Assembly (NCBI GenBank): GCA_027886175.1 | Contig: JAJNNQ010000013.1 | Location: 9,212,001 to 9,276,000 of the forward strand | Length of the DNA stretch: 64,000 nucleotides | Origin: Phylloscopus collybita | Lineage: Eukaryota > Chordata > Aves > Passeriformes > Phylloscopidae | Reading direction: 5' to 3' | Shown: positions 45,940-55,420 of the stretch, in pieces | How positions within the stretch are numbered: the stretch's first letter is position 1 | Layout: the number at the start of each line of letters is the position of its first letter | Notes under the pieces: model-generated | Database searches by the model: none | What the model was told of the DNA's origin: nothing | What the model saw: only the letters and a program-made list of their open reading frames with translations | Made by a program: the position numbers and the translations under genes

Positions 45940-46650
45940 CGGGACGAGCGCAGTATTTCAGGAGTTAAACGTTAACCGGGCTGCGCGCTGGGCGCTCTCA
46001 GCTTGCTAAATGAAAACTTCTGGAACGCCAGGAGAAATCCTGAGTTTCAGCTCTTTGATTAATTACAGCCTTCCTTGGAAGCTGGAGCTCCAGCCCCTGC
46101 GTGGAGGCTCCTTCCCACCGCCCCCTCCCAGTGTCAGCCTTTCCCCAGTACCTCTGATGGGAGCAGCAAAGGGCAGGCCCGTGCCACCACCACCTGAGCC
46201 CATCCCGCGCCTCCGCCTGGCCTCCCGGCACAGAACCAGCCATCCTGGAGATTTGTGGGAGAACAATGAGCCGAATTAAGCCAAGTGTGCAGCGCCGGGT
46301 AATGCGGCCGATTGTTGTTTCTCCATCTGTGACACCGGGGCCTGGTGATTGATGGCACAGGTGTCATTCACACCAATGTCAGCCGCTGCTCGGCGGCCTT
46401 CACGTGGCCCAGCACAGAGTGGGCCCCAGCGGCTCCTGCCAGGAGAGCGATGGGGTGTCCCTGGATGTCACTGGGCTACGGGGAATCCCAGTGTCACCCC
46501 GTTAATGCTGAGGGCAACAGCTGGTTGTGGACGTGGCGTTTTGTGCCACTTCAGAACATCTCGTCTGTCCCACCATGGTGGCGGCTGCTACGAGAACATT
46601 GCCAGGGAATTCTTTCACTGATGGGGAAGTGAATGTAAATCAGTAGAGAT
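45940..46650. promoter_or_regulatory. GC-rich block in intron 1, possible regulatory element or minor promoter
   Basis: About 700 bases of clearly higher G+C with CpGs (CCCGGGACGAGCGC, GGGCTGCGCGCTGGGCGC) stand alone inside AT-rich intron. It contains a SOX-type GAACAATG and a PBX/MEIS-like TGATTGATGG. Reading frames of 67-95 codons on both strands lack known domains and splice context. A weak alternative promoter or an enhancer are both possible. Confidence 0.3.
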
Positions 46651-47615
46651 AAACTTGCGTTCACAGAGAATTAAATTACCATGGTAAGGAGTGGGGGAAA
46701 AAAAAAAAAAGCCACTTTTTGATGTAAGAATTTTACCATGCTCCATGCTTTAAAGATAATTTTGCTAGCAATGTATGGGCATTTGCTTTGGAAACACACT
46801 CTAAATCTATTTTAGACGGCAGGTGAGCTTTAGCACTTTTTTTAAACTAGATGCTTTTCCTTTTTTTTCCCTTAAAAGTAAAAAACTAATTGTGCAGGAA
46901 AAAGCTTCACAGACTTGCTGAAATTAATCACTCTGAAAACTATTTTAGCATTAATACTTGCCAATCGAGTATATCACAGTCCACCTAAAGCAATAAAATA
47001 CCAACTTAACACTGGCATGCATCCTTCACAAAGACAGGAAACAATTCCTACAGCCAATCTGAAGACAGGAAAAAAAAAGTAAATAAAGAATACGCAGAAA
47101 ATTGCTTGATTCTCTTATATTTTCAATACATGGAACACCATAAAAAGTTCCAGTGGTACTCTGCAAAGCATACACATAAAAGAGTATGATTCCACCTTTT
47201 TAGTTAAACTACTTTTTTTACTAGATTTTTCTGTTTTGTATTTCCTTAAAAATATTCATGTGTGAGATTGAAAAAAGTGTTTCTTCCAAAAACAGCTCTA
47301 GAAATAAACCCAGTAATAGAGGGAAAGGAGGAAAGGGCAGCAATATCACAGGTAAGAACGGACTGAATAAAACAAGCCACTTCCTCCCCACCCATCCTGG
47401 CACCTTTATATGGGAAGGAATTTCAGAAATGCTAAGGAACAAGCTAGCAGTACATTTTAGATATGACTTTTTCATTTCACTCTCCAGCATTTCTACATCT
47501 ACAGGACTTCAAACTGTTTCATATCTAGCTGGCTTGGGGGGCCGGGGTGGGGTGTGTGTGTGCACACGGCTGCCTTAAATTTTTTAAATTAGATTTTTAG
47601 GGGTTTAAAATTTTT

Positions 47616-47634
47616 TGTTTGTTTGTTTGTTTAG
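47616..47634. repeat. TTTG tetranucleotide repeat
   Basis: About four GTTT units in TTTTTGTTTGTTTGTTTG. A TG run of five units lies at 47552-47561, adjacent to G tracts. Confidence 0.8.
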
Positions 47635-50600
47635 AGTTGGGTGTTTTTTCTGAGGCCATTCAAAACAAGAACAGCAACTCCACATCATCTTCTCATTCTA
47701 ACTTGCCAAAGCCATCAATCTCTGATCACACCTATTAGAATCTCGCTGTAGCCAACACTACATTTTGCGACAGCTTGACCAGTTGTTTAAGGAAAGAGTG
47801 TGTGATGGAGCAAAGCTAAATCGACACATCTGTGATACTTCTGACACCCCTCAGCATGGCTAATATTAATTTGTTTTCTTTGGCTAGGTAAGTGCTGCCA
47901 AAACACATTACATATGGTATGTAGTTCTAATCAAAATGATGAAAAGGAGATGTGCAGGGTTGTTTTTTTTCCACTTACAGCAACATAAAAGCACACAGAG
48001 TGATAAGAGACATCTATGCTAAGATACAGAGCAATAACTTGGAAAACCTCTAGTCATTTTATTTTAAAGTTTGGTTTCAGAATACAACCTTTTAAGAGAA
48101 TCTGCCCTTCCATATAAAGACAGCATCTCAAAGCTGCAAAGAGTTTTTACTCAGGAAAAGAGAATATAATTTTCATTGTAGGATGAAAGGATATATTTAG
48201 ACTATTCTCGTCTGCACAGGGGTAACTAATCATTTTTCAGCAGGTTATCATATAAATAAACATGTACAAATCTATAAAAGGATATTACAAATGGCTTGAT
48301 TAGACTGAGGACAAGGGCCTTCTATTTCATACACCCCACTATACAAACTTACCATAGTGTATGGCCATCCTCCAATTTCATCCTTACCTAATGTTCTGTA
48401 TTAGTGTCACTAAATATTAAGTTTTGAGGGTTGGTTTTGTTTTGTTTTGCTTTGCCTTGTAAATAATATTAATCTAAATAAGAAAATTTCATTTATATTA
48501 GATAACAATTCAGGATAGTGACCCACGGTAAGAATAAGACATTCAGCGGTACAGAAAACAGCATATACTTGTCTTACACTCTGTAAAAGTACTTCTATTG
48601 CTCTAACTTCCATTAGGCTGCTAATAGACATTTTTCTAGCAAGTGTAAGAAGATGAAGTGAAAAAAAAAATTATTTGAATTTTAAAAGAAATGGGTAACG
48701 ATGCTCTGATTAAAAAGTTACGCTACTTAAAAGAGGAAAATAATTGGAAATTAGATAAGATTCCCTTTGATGCAAACCTGCTATATTAAGGAATAGCAAA
48801 GAGAAAAGCCCTTCTTTGAAAGAAATACGAATTAATTGAAAACATTACAAGCATTATGTAAACAAACCCAAGAGATTTAAAGCTTTTGTAACACAGAAAA
48901 TACAAAAATTGTTTTGTAAGACACAGAAGTCAAAAGGCAATAGCCTATAGAGGCTACCCTCCAAAGTGCTACTCAAAAAGCAATACTAAGTCCTTTAAAG
49001 AATAATTAAGCGATACTATCTAAAATAGGAATATACAATTCAGTTTAATATTTTTCTTTAATGTTTCATAGTATTTTTACTTCTGGACAACAGAAGCATA
49101 ACAAAAGAAGAAAACAAAAGCCTCACAACTATAGACTTTTGGAGAGGACTAAAGACCATTAAAACCGCAAATGTATTTTATATTTTTGTCTGAGGACGTC
49201 ATGATGTATATTAACAACCATATGCAGGAGGCTTCCCCCCATAAAAATAATTATACTCTTTAGATGTAAATATAACTGTGAGTCCAAGGACATATTTAGC
49301 TGAAAAAATAAATCTCTGACAGCCAAAACTTACAGAAATGTAAATAAATATTAGACCTCTCATTTACTTGAAAGAGAAAAATTTTACAAAAAAATACAGC
49401 ATCTTTTAAAAGCAAAACTGTGAGTACAACACAAAACCTGCTAGAATACATGGAAAATCTGACACAAAATGAGGTGTAAATACTTTACATTTCTGGCCAG
49501 CTCTCTTTTCATGGATAAGAAAAAACCCACATAAAACCACATAAAGGCAGCTGCTTTTTGACAAGCAACTGCACAGAGGGAAGTTATATAGCTCTGCATA
49601 TATATATACTTACTGTGTATGTCTGTGGCTAGCACAAACAATAGCTGTACATTGCCAACACTGCATAAGGAATACACTATACACCTGGAACACATACAGA
49701 GGCAGGGATATGAACGTGTTTGAACACAAAACTTGCTGTGCACAGGCAGAAGGTTTCACACAAAATGCAAATATACAAACCAGAACCACATACGTACACG
49801 CTGCTACAGACACGACTGCGCGTGTGACTCCCTAAGCCAAGCCTAAAAGACGATACACGAAATGTAAAAGAACACGTAATAAGTGGAGTGCCAAGCTGCA
49901 GCGACTGTTGGTGTCATCCCTGCACTATCAAACATACATATGAGTATGATTGGAGACAGAGAGGCTAAATATTTCACTGTCAGAGCATGTCGAGAAATGC
50001 AATTCATTTCTCTCTCATGTGCTTTAGGACAATGACAATTTAATACAAGGCCAGTGGATGTAAAAGAGATAAAAACTGAACAAACTGGCCCAGCATAATC
50101 ACAGATTTCCTCTAGAGAGCTCGGTAGCGTGAGGCTCATATGCACTTGTAACGGATCAACATTTTATTGTTTCTTCCCTCCATGAATTTGCTGTGAAAAA
50201 GATTTCAGAGCAAAGCTTATCTTATAGACAGAGGCTACTTCAGGCTTCAATAGGAGCAAGAATCTCTTTCATATTTTTTTCCTACTTCTCCCATACATTT
50301 TATTTATTCTAAGAAGAAAAGTAATTATTTTATATACTTCCTTGACAGCTTAAATAAGCATTTTTTTTCATTCCTCCTTATACTTCCACAGAGGTGCAGG
50401 CAACCTCCCTGCAGGCCCAGGGCCAGTCCTTTAAAAACTGTTCTGTAAAACGAATTCTCTTGTCACTTATTCATGAATATATTGTATTTTTAGACCATAA
50501 TTTTTCTATCATAACTTTGTAACATACAGAAATAGCAGCAGAGCATGTGGACTGACATATCTGTGAGAATAGACATATCATACTTTTTAGCTACTCTAAG

Positions 50601-51149
50601 CAAAGTGGGCTTCAAGTATTGTTAAATATTATCATAGACAAGTTACCTTCTCTATTTGATGAATAGCACCATGTATTTGAAATTAATTGCAAAAGTAGGG
50701 TTGGCTAATGAGGTGGCCCTTATCTTTTCTCAGCAGTGCAAGCACAAGTATTTTTCTGCTGGCTCAATATTTTTTAAATGCCCAAAGTGCTATTAACTAA
50801 GTTGAAATCTGATTAAAATATGAACGCTAAAATATTCACAACAGCTAATGCAGCTACACGCAAAAAAAAAAGCTAAGAAAATTCTTATCTCTTTTCTTAT
50901 CATTAAGCATGTGTTTTGAAAAATAATAATTAAATAAATTGTTCCCTACAGATTCTCACAGTTGTTTTGCTTCCCATTAGCATCTTTGAAAACAGTTTGT
51001 TAAGACAACAGTTATTCTTTATTATGGAACTATGGGGATGATGCCCTTCTACCTGCCTCAGTTTTAAAAGGAAATTTCTAGGAAATGTTAAAGCTTAGGA
51101 TCTGCCAGAAAAAGGACAGCAATTCTTAGGAAAAAACAGGGGGGAAAAG

Positions 51150-51270
51150 TACGGAAAAAAACGATCAGCCATTCGAGAGAATTAATGGGTATCCACAAGG
51201 GCTTTGCTAATAACATGGGTTAATTACCGCTGCAACGCACCAGGCTCAGTAAATAAAAGAGCACAACCAT
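51150..51270. promoter_or_regulatory. Homeodomain-site cluster in intron 1
   Basis: GAATTAATGGG, GCTAATAAC and GGTTAATTACCG occur within 70 bases together with several CpGs (ACGATCAG, TTCGAGAG, CAACGCACC), which are rare in the surrounding intron. It is a possible small enhancer, about 3.2 kb inside the gene from exon 1. Confidence 0.25.
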
Positions 51271-51870
51271 AAACACATTAAAATGAGCACCCATCACTAA
51301 AAGAGGGGTAAGCCCCAGTAAAGGAAAATCTGCCAGACAGGCATTTCAGCACAAACCCTTTGTACTTTCTGCAGGATTCAAAAACTTGCCAGCAGTGTAG
51401 CAGAAGCAAAAAAGCAAAGCCCTAGGACCGGAAAGAGGGAAGGAAGAAGGGAGCAAGGCCTGCCTGCTGCCCACGGGGAGTGCTCAGCCAGGGGCTGCGC
51501 GCCCACCCAGGGCTGTGTGCCACCCCACACGCTGGGCACCCACGGGACACACCAGCCTGGGGCTTTATTTCTCGGGAACAACTGTAGCAAGCGATCTAAT
51601 AAGACAGAACGGGAGAGGAGGTTAAAGACCTTCAGAGCCTGGAGAAACCGTGGAGAGAAATCAAGTGCTGCCTCCCACTTCACAAAGAAGCGTTCTTCAG
51701 TCTGCCCCCTTCCTGCATTTACCAACGAAGGACACTTCTAAAAAAATTCTTCAGCAATTTGAGGCTATGCCAAAACATTTTAAAGAGTGAAACTGACATA
51801 AACTCTTTTATGTTTAGCACATAGTCACCCTGCACACGCGCAAACACATGACTGTAGGTACATGTAAGTA

Positions 51871-51903
51871 ACACACACACTCACATTCATCCACACACAC
51901 ACA
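51871..51903. repeat. Interrupted CA microsatellite
   Basis: Two short (AC)n runs, five and six units, separated by TCACATTCATCC. Confidence 0.8.
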
Positions 51904-53157
51904 GACTCACAGGGAGACTCCACAGACCATTCCCACATCGCAACACCAGAACGGTGAGAAAAATATAAGATGTGTACACCAGCCATCACTGCACCGAAGT
52001 ACTCACATGACGTGACACCTACAGCCACTCTACACACCCTTTATTTCTTGTCACCTGCGTATTCTATCGGTTCTGTTGCAAGATGAAAATCTACGCAGGG
52101 CAACAGATGAATTTGATTCACATTTAAACACTGTTGCACATTTTTAAATGGAGAAACTGGGAAAGCAGCTACATGTTCAAATGAAGGAAACACAGCCACA
52201 AAACGCAAACGTACATAGTGCACAGAAGGTTCCTGGAGTTACAAATCTTCTCAATTTTCTATGTTTAGCATTCAGAGACCATGTTTAAATTTACTAAACT
52301 ACTCCTGTTCTCTCCCCTCACTACTCCCCCTGCTTTTTTGGAGTGTTTCAATTGCCTTTCCTTCTTCCAACAGCTGTGACAACTGTTAAAACAGTCGGTA
52401 AAATTAAGTCCGCTCTATAATCCTTTAGTCAACCTTACATTTTAATCAGAGGTTGAAGAAGATTTCCCGTTATGAACGCAGTGATTCATTTAAAATTATT
52501 AAATTGACACATATGTCAAAAAGAACAGATATATGTATTGCATCTGTTACCTTATTAACTATTAGTAATTATTAGTGCTATTGTTATTGCTGAAAGAGCA
52601 AAAAGCTAAGACTGCAGCTGGCTTTAAGTTATTGCATTCTTTAACAAGCTCTGCCTTAAAATCAAAGCATACCTAGTGATGGTCAGACAGATGTCTGTGC
52701 ACTCCCAAAATGTTCGGACAATTTTTAGCTCGAATCCTCTCTACCCTCATCCATAAGAGCTGCAGAAACTCCTACATCGATTTATAAGTCCTTATGCTTA
52801 CATGTGCATATGCATGTTACAGTATGTAGTCAATCACAGTTATTGTGGATATTAATAACATGCAAAACTCTAGTGTTTATTAATTGAGATAGAGAAGCAG
52901 ATATGTTTCTGAATGTTAGTTCCTTCTCTGTGTCCACTCAATCCCACATGCCTCCAGCCCTGCACTCAGACAATATATTAAGAGTGTTTTGAGATGACTT
53001 TTAATTGAGTCAGAAGAAGAAAAAAATTAGTTTGAATCTTGCACCAGAGCCAAAAAGACATGTGCCCCGATTTCATTTAAATGCATCTACTCTAAGAGGC
53101 TTATCTAAACTAATCATTCAAATTAGCTGTAAGAAGGTAAATTCAAGAAAGCTCCTT

Positions 53158-53272
53158 TGGGGGGGTTGGGGGGGTGAAACATAAAAAAAAAAAAAAACCA
53201 AAAAAAACCAAACAAACAAAAAACCACACCACTAAACAAAAAACCCACCCAACAACAAAAAAACCCCACATA
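53158..53272. repeat. G7-TT-G7 then A/C-rich low-complexity tract
   Basis: Two G runs (to 53174) are followed by about 95 bases made almost only of A and C, in blocks such as AAAAAAACC and CAAACAAAC. It lies 0.4 kb left of the CpG island. Confidence 0.85.
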
Positions 53273-53754
53273 AAATACTCAACTTATCATCTTTTTATGC
53301 ATTTTAAGAAAAATGTGTCATTGTTAGTGAAAGCTGTGGAAACTGCATTCTTAGATTATGAAGCTATCTTACACTATATACAGTGCGCTGACCTATAAGC
53401 CATAGCTGAGAGGGCACCCTGCCTCTGTTTCTTTTCTTTACCCCCAAAACACTACAGTGGGTTTTCCCCGCGTCCCCTTCCCAAACTCTATTCCTGCGAG
53501 CCAGGCTATTTGTTACTTCCCATCACATTTCCCTATAACATGCGGTCACGGCAATTCACTTTTCATGCCTGGCTTAATTACCAGCAGCCATGCACTGTGC
53601 AGGCAGTAAGGACAGCTAGTGGGCATCCACCTATAGTACACTGTCACCTCCCGTGCAGCCTCTCCGCGGCCGCGGCTGGGGCGATGCTGGCTGCCGGCCG
53701 GGGCTTCTCCTCGGCGCTCCTGTCACTCCCGGCCTAACACCGGGGCACAGCGAC

Positions 53755-53760
53755 GTAAGT
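53755..53760 (+). other. Candidate plus-strand splice donor at island edge
   Basis: GTAAGT, a perfect extended donor match, in GCGACGTAAGTGG at the left edge of the CpG island. Oriented antisense to ESRRG, it could end the first exon of an antisense transcript starting in the island. No further evidence is visible. Confidence 0.2.
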
Positions 53761-54380
53761 GGCTCGACATGAAGAAAAATGAACCGGTGACAGCTCCCGT
53801 GATATACTAATATTTAATCCCGGCTGCGGGCTGAAATCAAGTTCAGGAGCCGCTCCTCAGCCCCAGACCGCCCCGTTCTGTTTGGGCGCCACGCTTTCCG
53901 CCGGAGTCACTCCGCCAGGTAGCTGAGAAGAGCCAGCCAAGAACTGCGGCTCCTCAAAAAGTGTGTTCGGCTGCCTTTTGCAGGGAGCAGCAGGCGCGGG
54001 GAGGGACATACCGTGCGGCGCGGACCCCGCCAAGTGCTCCACGCCGCCTCCCCGGCCGCTGCCGCCGCGGGTCCGGAGCGGCGCCCCCCGGCAGGGAGCT
54101 CGCACCGCACCGGCGGCCGCCGCCGCACCGGGCACCGCGCCGGCGGCCGCTCCCGGCCGGCGCCCTCCCGCCCGCCGCCGCCTGTCCGCCGGCGCTGCCG
54201 GGGAGCCGGCGCACCTGTCAGACGGCGAGCGCCGGGGCGGCCGCGGGGCCGAGCGCTCGCCCGCCGCCAGCACCGCTCCCGCCGGGCGCCTCCCGCTCGG
54301 CCCCCCCCCCGCCCCACGGCGCGCAGCGGCCGCGCAGTGCCCCGGGCCGGCTCCCGCCCGCGGCCGCGGCGCAGCGTTAC

Positions 54381-54480
54381 CTGCAGCGGCGTCTTAGGCG
54401 CCTGTCATGTTTTGGGGCAGGCGGCGTGCGGCGGTGGGGTGGGGGCGGGGAGCGGTACCTACTCTTCCTCGTAGTGCAGG
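54381..54480 (-). other. ESRRG: Candidate alternative 5' exon end (donor at 54380)
   Basis: On the gene strand CTGCAG|GTAACG forms a good donor with GT at 54380-54379, 82 bases past the exon 1 donor. Use of it would either extend exon 1, where an in-frame stop would follow soon after EEE (GAG TAG), or end a non-coding first exon that starts in the island and joins exon 2, producing the isoform that starts at Met24. The 5' boundary given is nominal. Confidence 0.3.
54441..54450. promoter_or_regulatory. GC box just inside intron 1
   Basis: GGGGGCGGGG lies 11-20 bases past the exon 1 donor. It may serve promoters in the left half of the island. On the transcript it reads as a C-rich tract next to the donor. 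Confidence 0.4.
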
Positions 54481-54518
54481 GAGAGCGGCTCCGGCAGGCA
54501 AAGTTCTACCGAATCCAT
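54463..54518 (-). CDS. ESRRG: ESRRG coding exon 1 (long-isoform N-terminus)
   Basis: First coding exon of estrogen-related receptor gamma, a constitutively active nuclear receptor that binds DNA as monomer or dimer and drives oxidative-metabolism genes. The exon encodes 18 residues starting MDSVELCLPE and ending LHYEE, plus two bases of codon 19. The human long isoform, as I remember it, starts MDSVELCLPESFSLHYEEE, so only two or so residues differ. The exon closes at GA|GTAGGT (donor GT at 54462-54461), and the leftover GA joins the G opening exon 2 to make Glu19, giving EEELLCR before the internal Met24. The start codon has C at -3 and G at +4, a moderate Kozak context. The frame stays open upstream for over 250 codons because the island is stop-poor. 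Its high GC content contrasts with the AT-rich introns. Confidence 0.95.
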
Positions 54519-54700
54519 GTGCGCCCGGCGACCATCCTCCGTGCGCCCCCGCGGTGAAAGCAAAGTTTCCGTGGCCGAGCGCCGCGCACTTGGCACGGGC
54601 GCGCTCCGGGCGCGGCGGCGGCGGCGGCGGCGGCGGGCGGGGACCAAAAGCTCGCCCGCGCGCCTAATCAAGGACTTAAAGCCCCGCGCGGAGCTCATGA
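54519..54700 (-). promoter_or_regulatory. ESRRG: Probable ESRRG 5' UTR and core promoter
   Basis: This is the stretch directly upstream of the exon 1 start. On the gene strand it contains TTTAAG (54680-54675) in the sequence GGGGCTTTAAGTCC, a weak TATA-like element, followed downstream by the CGG/CCG repeat and the start codon. If that element works, transcription would begin about 30 bases downstream, leaving a short 5' UTR of roughly 130 nt. No initiator is obvious, so the exact start is an inference. Confidence 0.5.
54613..54636. repeat. CGG trinucleotide repeat, 8 units
   Basis: Eight uninterrupted CGG units on the plus strand, read as CCG on the gene strand, lying 95 bases upstream of the exon 1 start codon and probably inside the 5' UTR. 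Read in the MDSVEL frame it would give a polyarginine run. Confidence 0.95.
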
Positions 54701-54751
54701 ATATGCAGCAGGGCTGTACATATGCATCCCCCCGGCCCGGGGGGACGGCCG

Positions 54752-54772
54752 ATTGGTGGGGCCGCGGCCAAT
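54752..54772. promoter_or_regulatory. Paired, oppositely oriented CCAAT boxes
   Basis: ATTGG at 54752-54756 and CCAAT at 54768-54772 face opposite ways with 11 bases between them. Extended matches (GATTGGTGG and CCAATCAGG) fit the NF-Y consensus well. They lie about 235-255 bases upstream of the exon 1 start codon and about 100-125 bases upstream of the start site suggested by the TATA-like element, within the usual range for CCAAT boxes. Confidence 0.65.
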
Positions 54773-54830
54773 CAGGCGCCAGGGGCGCCGGGGCGGCCCG
54801 GCGCGCGGGGCGCGCGGCAGGTAGAGGGTG

Positions 54831-54838
54831 GGGCGGGG
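54831..54838. promoter_or_regulatory. GC box (Sp1/KLF)
   Basis: GGGCGGGG within GGTGGGGCGGGGGAG, a strong Sp1/KLF-type match, about 60 bases upstream of the CCAAT pair on the gene strand. Confidence 0.5.
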
Positions 54839-54851
54839 GAGCGGCCTGAGG

Positions 54852-54869
54852 CGGCGGCGGCGGCGGCGG
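54852..54869. repeat. CGG trinucleotide repeat, 6 units
   Basis: Six perfect CGG units flanked by further GC-only sequence, upstream of the CCAAT pair. This is a second CGG array 215 bases from the first. Confidence 0.95.
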
Positions 54870-55380
54870 CCGGGGCAGAGCCCGCGGACGTGCCCGCGCC
54901 GCCGGACCCGCTGGACCCGGCAGCGGGGGCTGCCCGCTCCGCTCCCCTCCTTCCCTTCCCTTCCCGCCGGGCCCCAACTTCGGCAGGTACCTTGGCAGGC
55001 TCCCGGTTAAGGACTGCGCGCAAAGGTAGAGGATGAAGTTTGCGCCGCCGCCGCTGCCGGTCGTGGCGTTTCGCTGTGGCGGCAGCCGGGCTCGGCTCCC
55101 GGCGCGCTCTCCTGAACGCCGCTTCCCTAACCTTTGGAATTGCTCGGCGCCGGGGAAAAACAAATAATTATAACGCCAAGCGCAGCCTGCCGAAGCCTCT
55201 GGGTAACTCAACTTTTCATTGTCGTGCGAGTTGCTTTTGGGGGGGAAAGGGGAGGGGGAGCGGGCTGGAATTTGACTATGTATATATGATATTATACATA
55301 AAAACATAAAAACTATACAACTATCTAATATAGAGATATATAATTTCCTCTTTAAAAATTAAAAGTTTCCTTTTCTACTT

Positions 55381-55420
55381 AGTTAAAAAAAGAAGAAAAA
55401 AAAAAAAAAAAGAGAAGAGA
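55381..55420. repeat. Purine-rich A/G tract
   Basis: An A-dominated tract with scattered G, including a run of 17 A, just upstream of the CpG island. Confidence 0.8.

Larger units (their letters stand above)
18256..54462 (-). other. ESRRG: ESRRG intron 1
   Basis: A 36.2-kb intron bounded by GTAGGT at the 54462 end and CTGCAG at the 18256 end. Most of it is AT-rich, without convincing reading frames, RNA genes or intact transposons. It contains the left two thirds of the CpG island (to about 53640), a G15-C-G15 tract at 34296, several A/C or T/G low-complexity tracts, and GC-richer or homeobox-site-rich blocks listed separately. I cannot exclude small alternative non-coding first exons inside it. 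Confidence 0.85.
53640..55210. promoter_or_regulatory. CpG island at the ESRRG 5' end
   Basis: Base composition changes sharply from about 60% A+T to very high G+C with abundant CpG dinucleotides. The densest part is about 53990-55110. The island surrounds coding exon 1 and carries Sp1-type GC boxes, paired CCAAT boxes and CGG repeats, as expected for the promoter of a developmentally regulated nuclear-receptor gene. Edges are by eye. Several overlapping frames of 60-280 codons run through it on both strands, but they are Arg/Ala/Pro/Gly-rich composition products, not genes. Confidence 0.92.

Noticed and set aside
53857..54667. Overlapping frames of 86-198 codons on both strands in the CpG island
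   Set aside because: All are low-complexity Arg/Pro/Ala/Gly strings; stop codons are rare in such GC-rich DNA, so long frames arise by chance.
54459..55307. 282-codon minus-strand open frame ending with the MDSVEL peptide
   Set aside because: Only the last 19 codons match ESRRG. The rest is Arg/Ala/Pro/Gly-rich and follows island base composition. The frame crosses the promoter with its CCAAT boxes.
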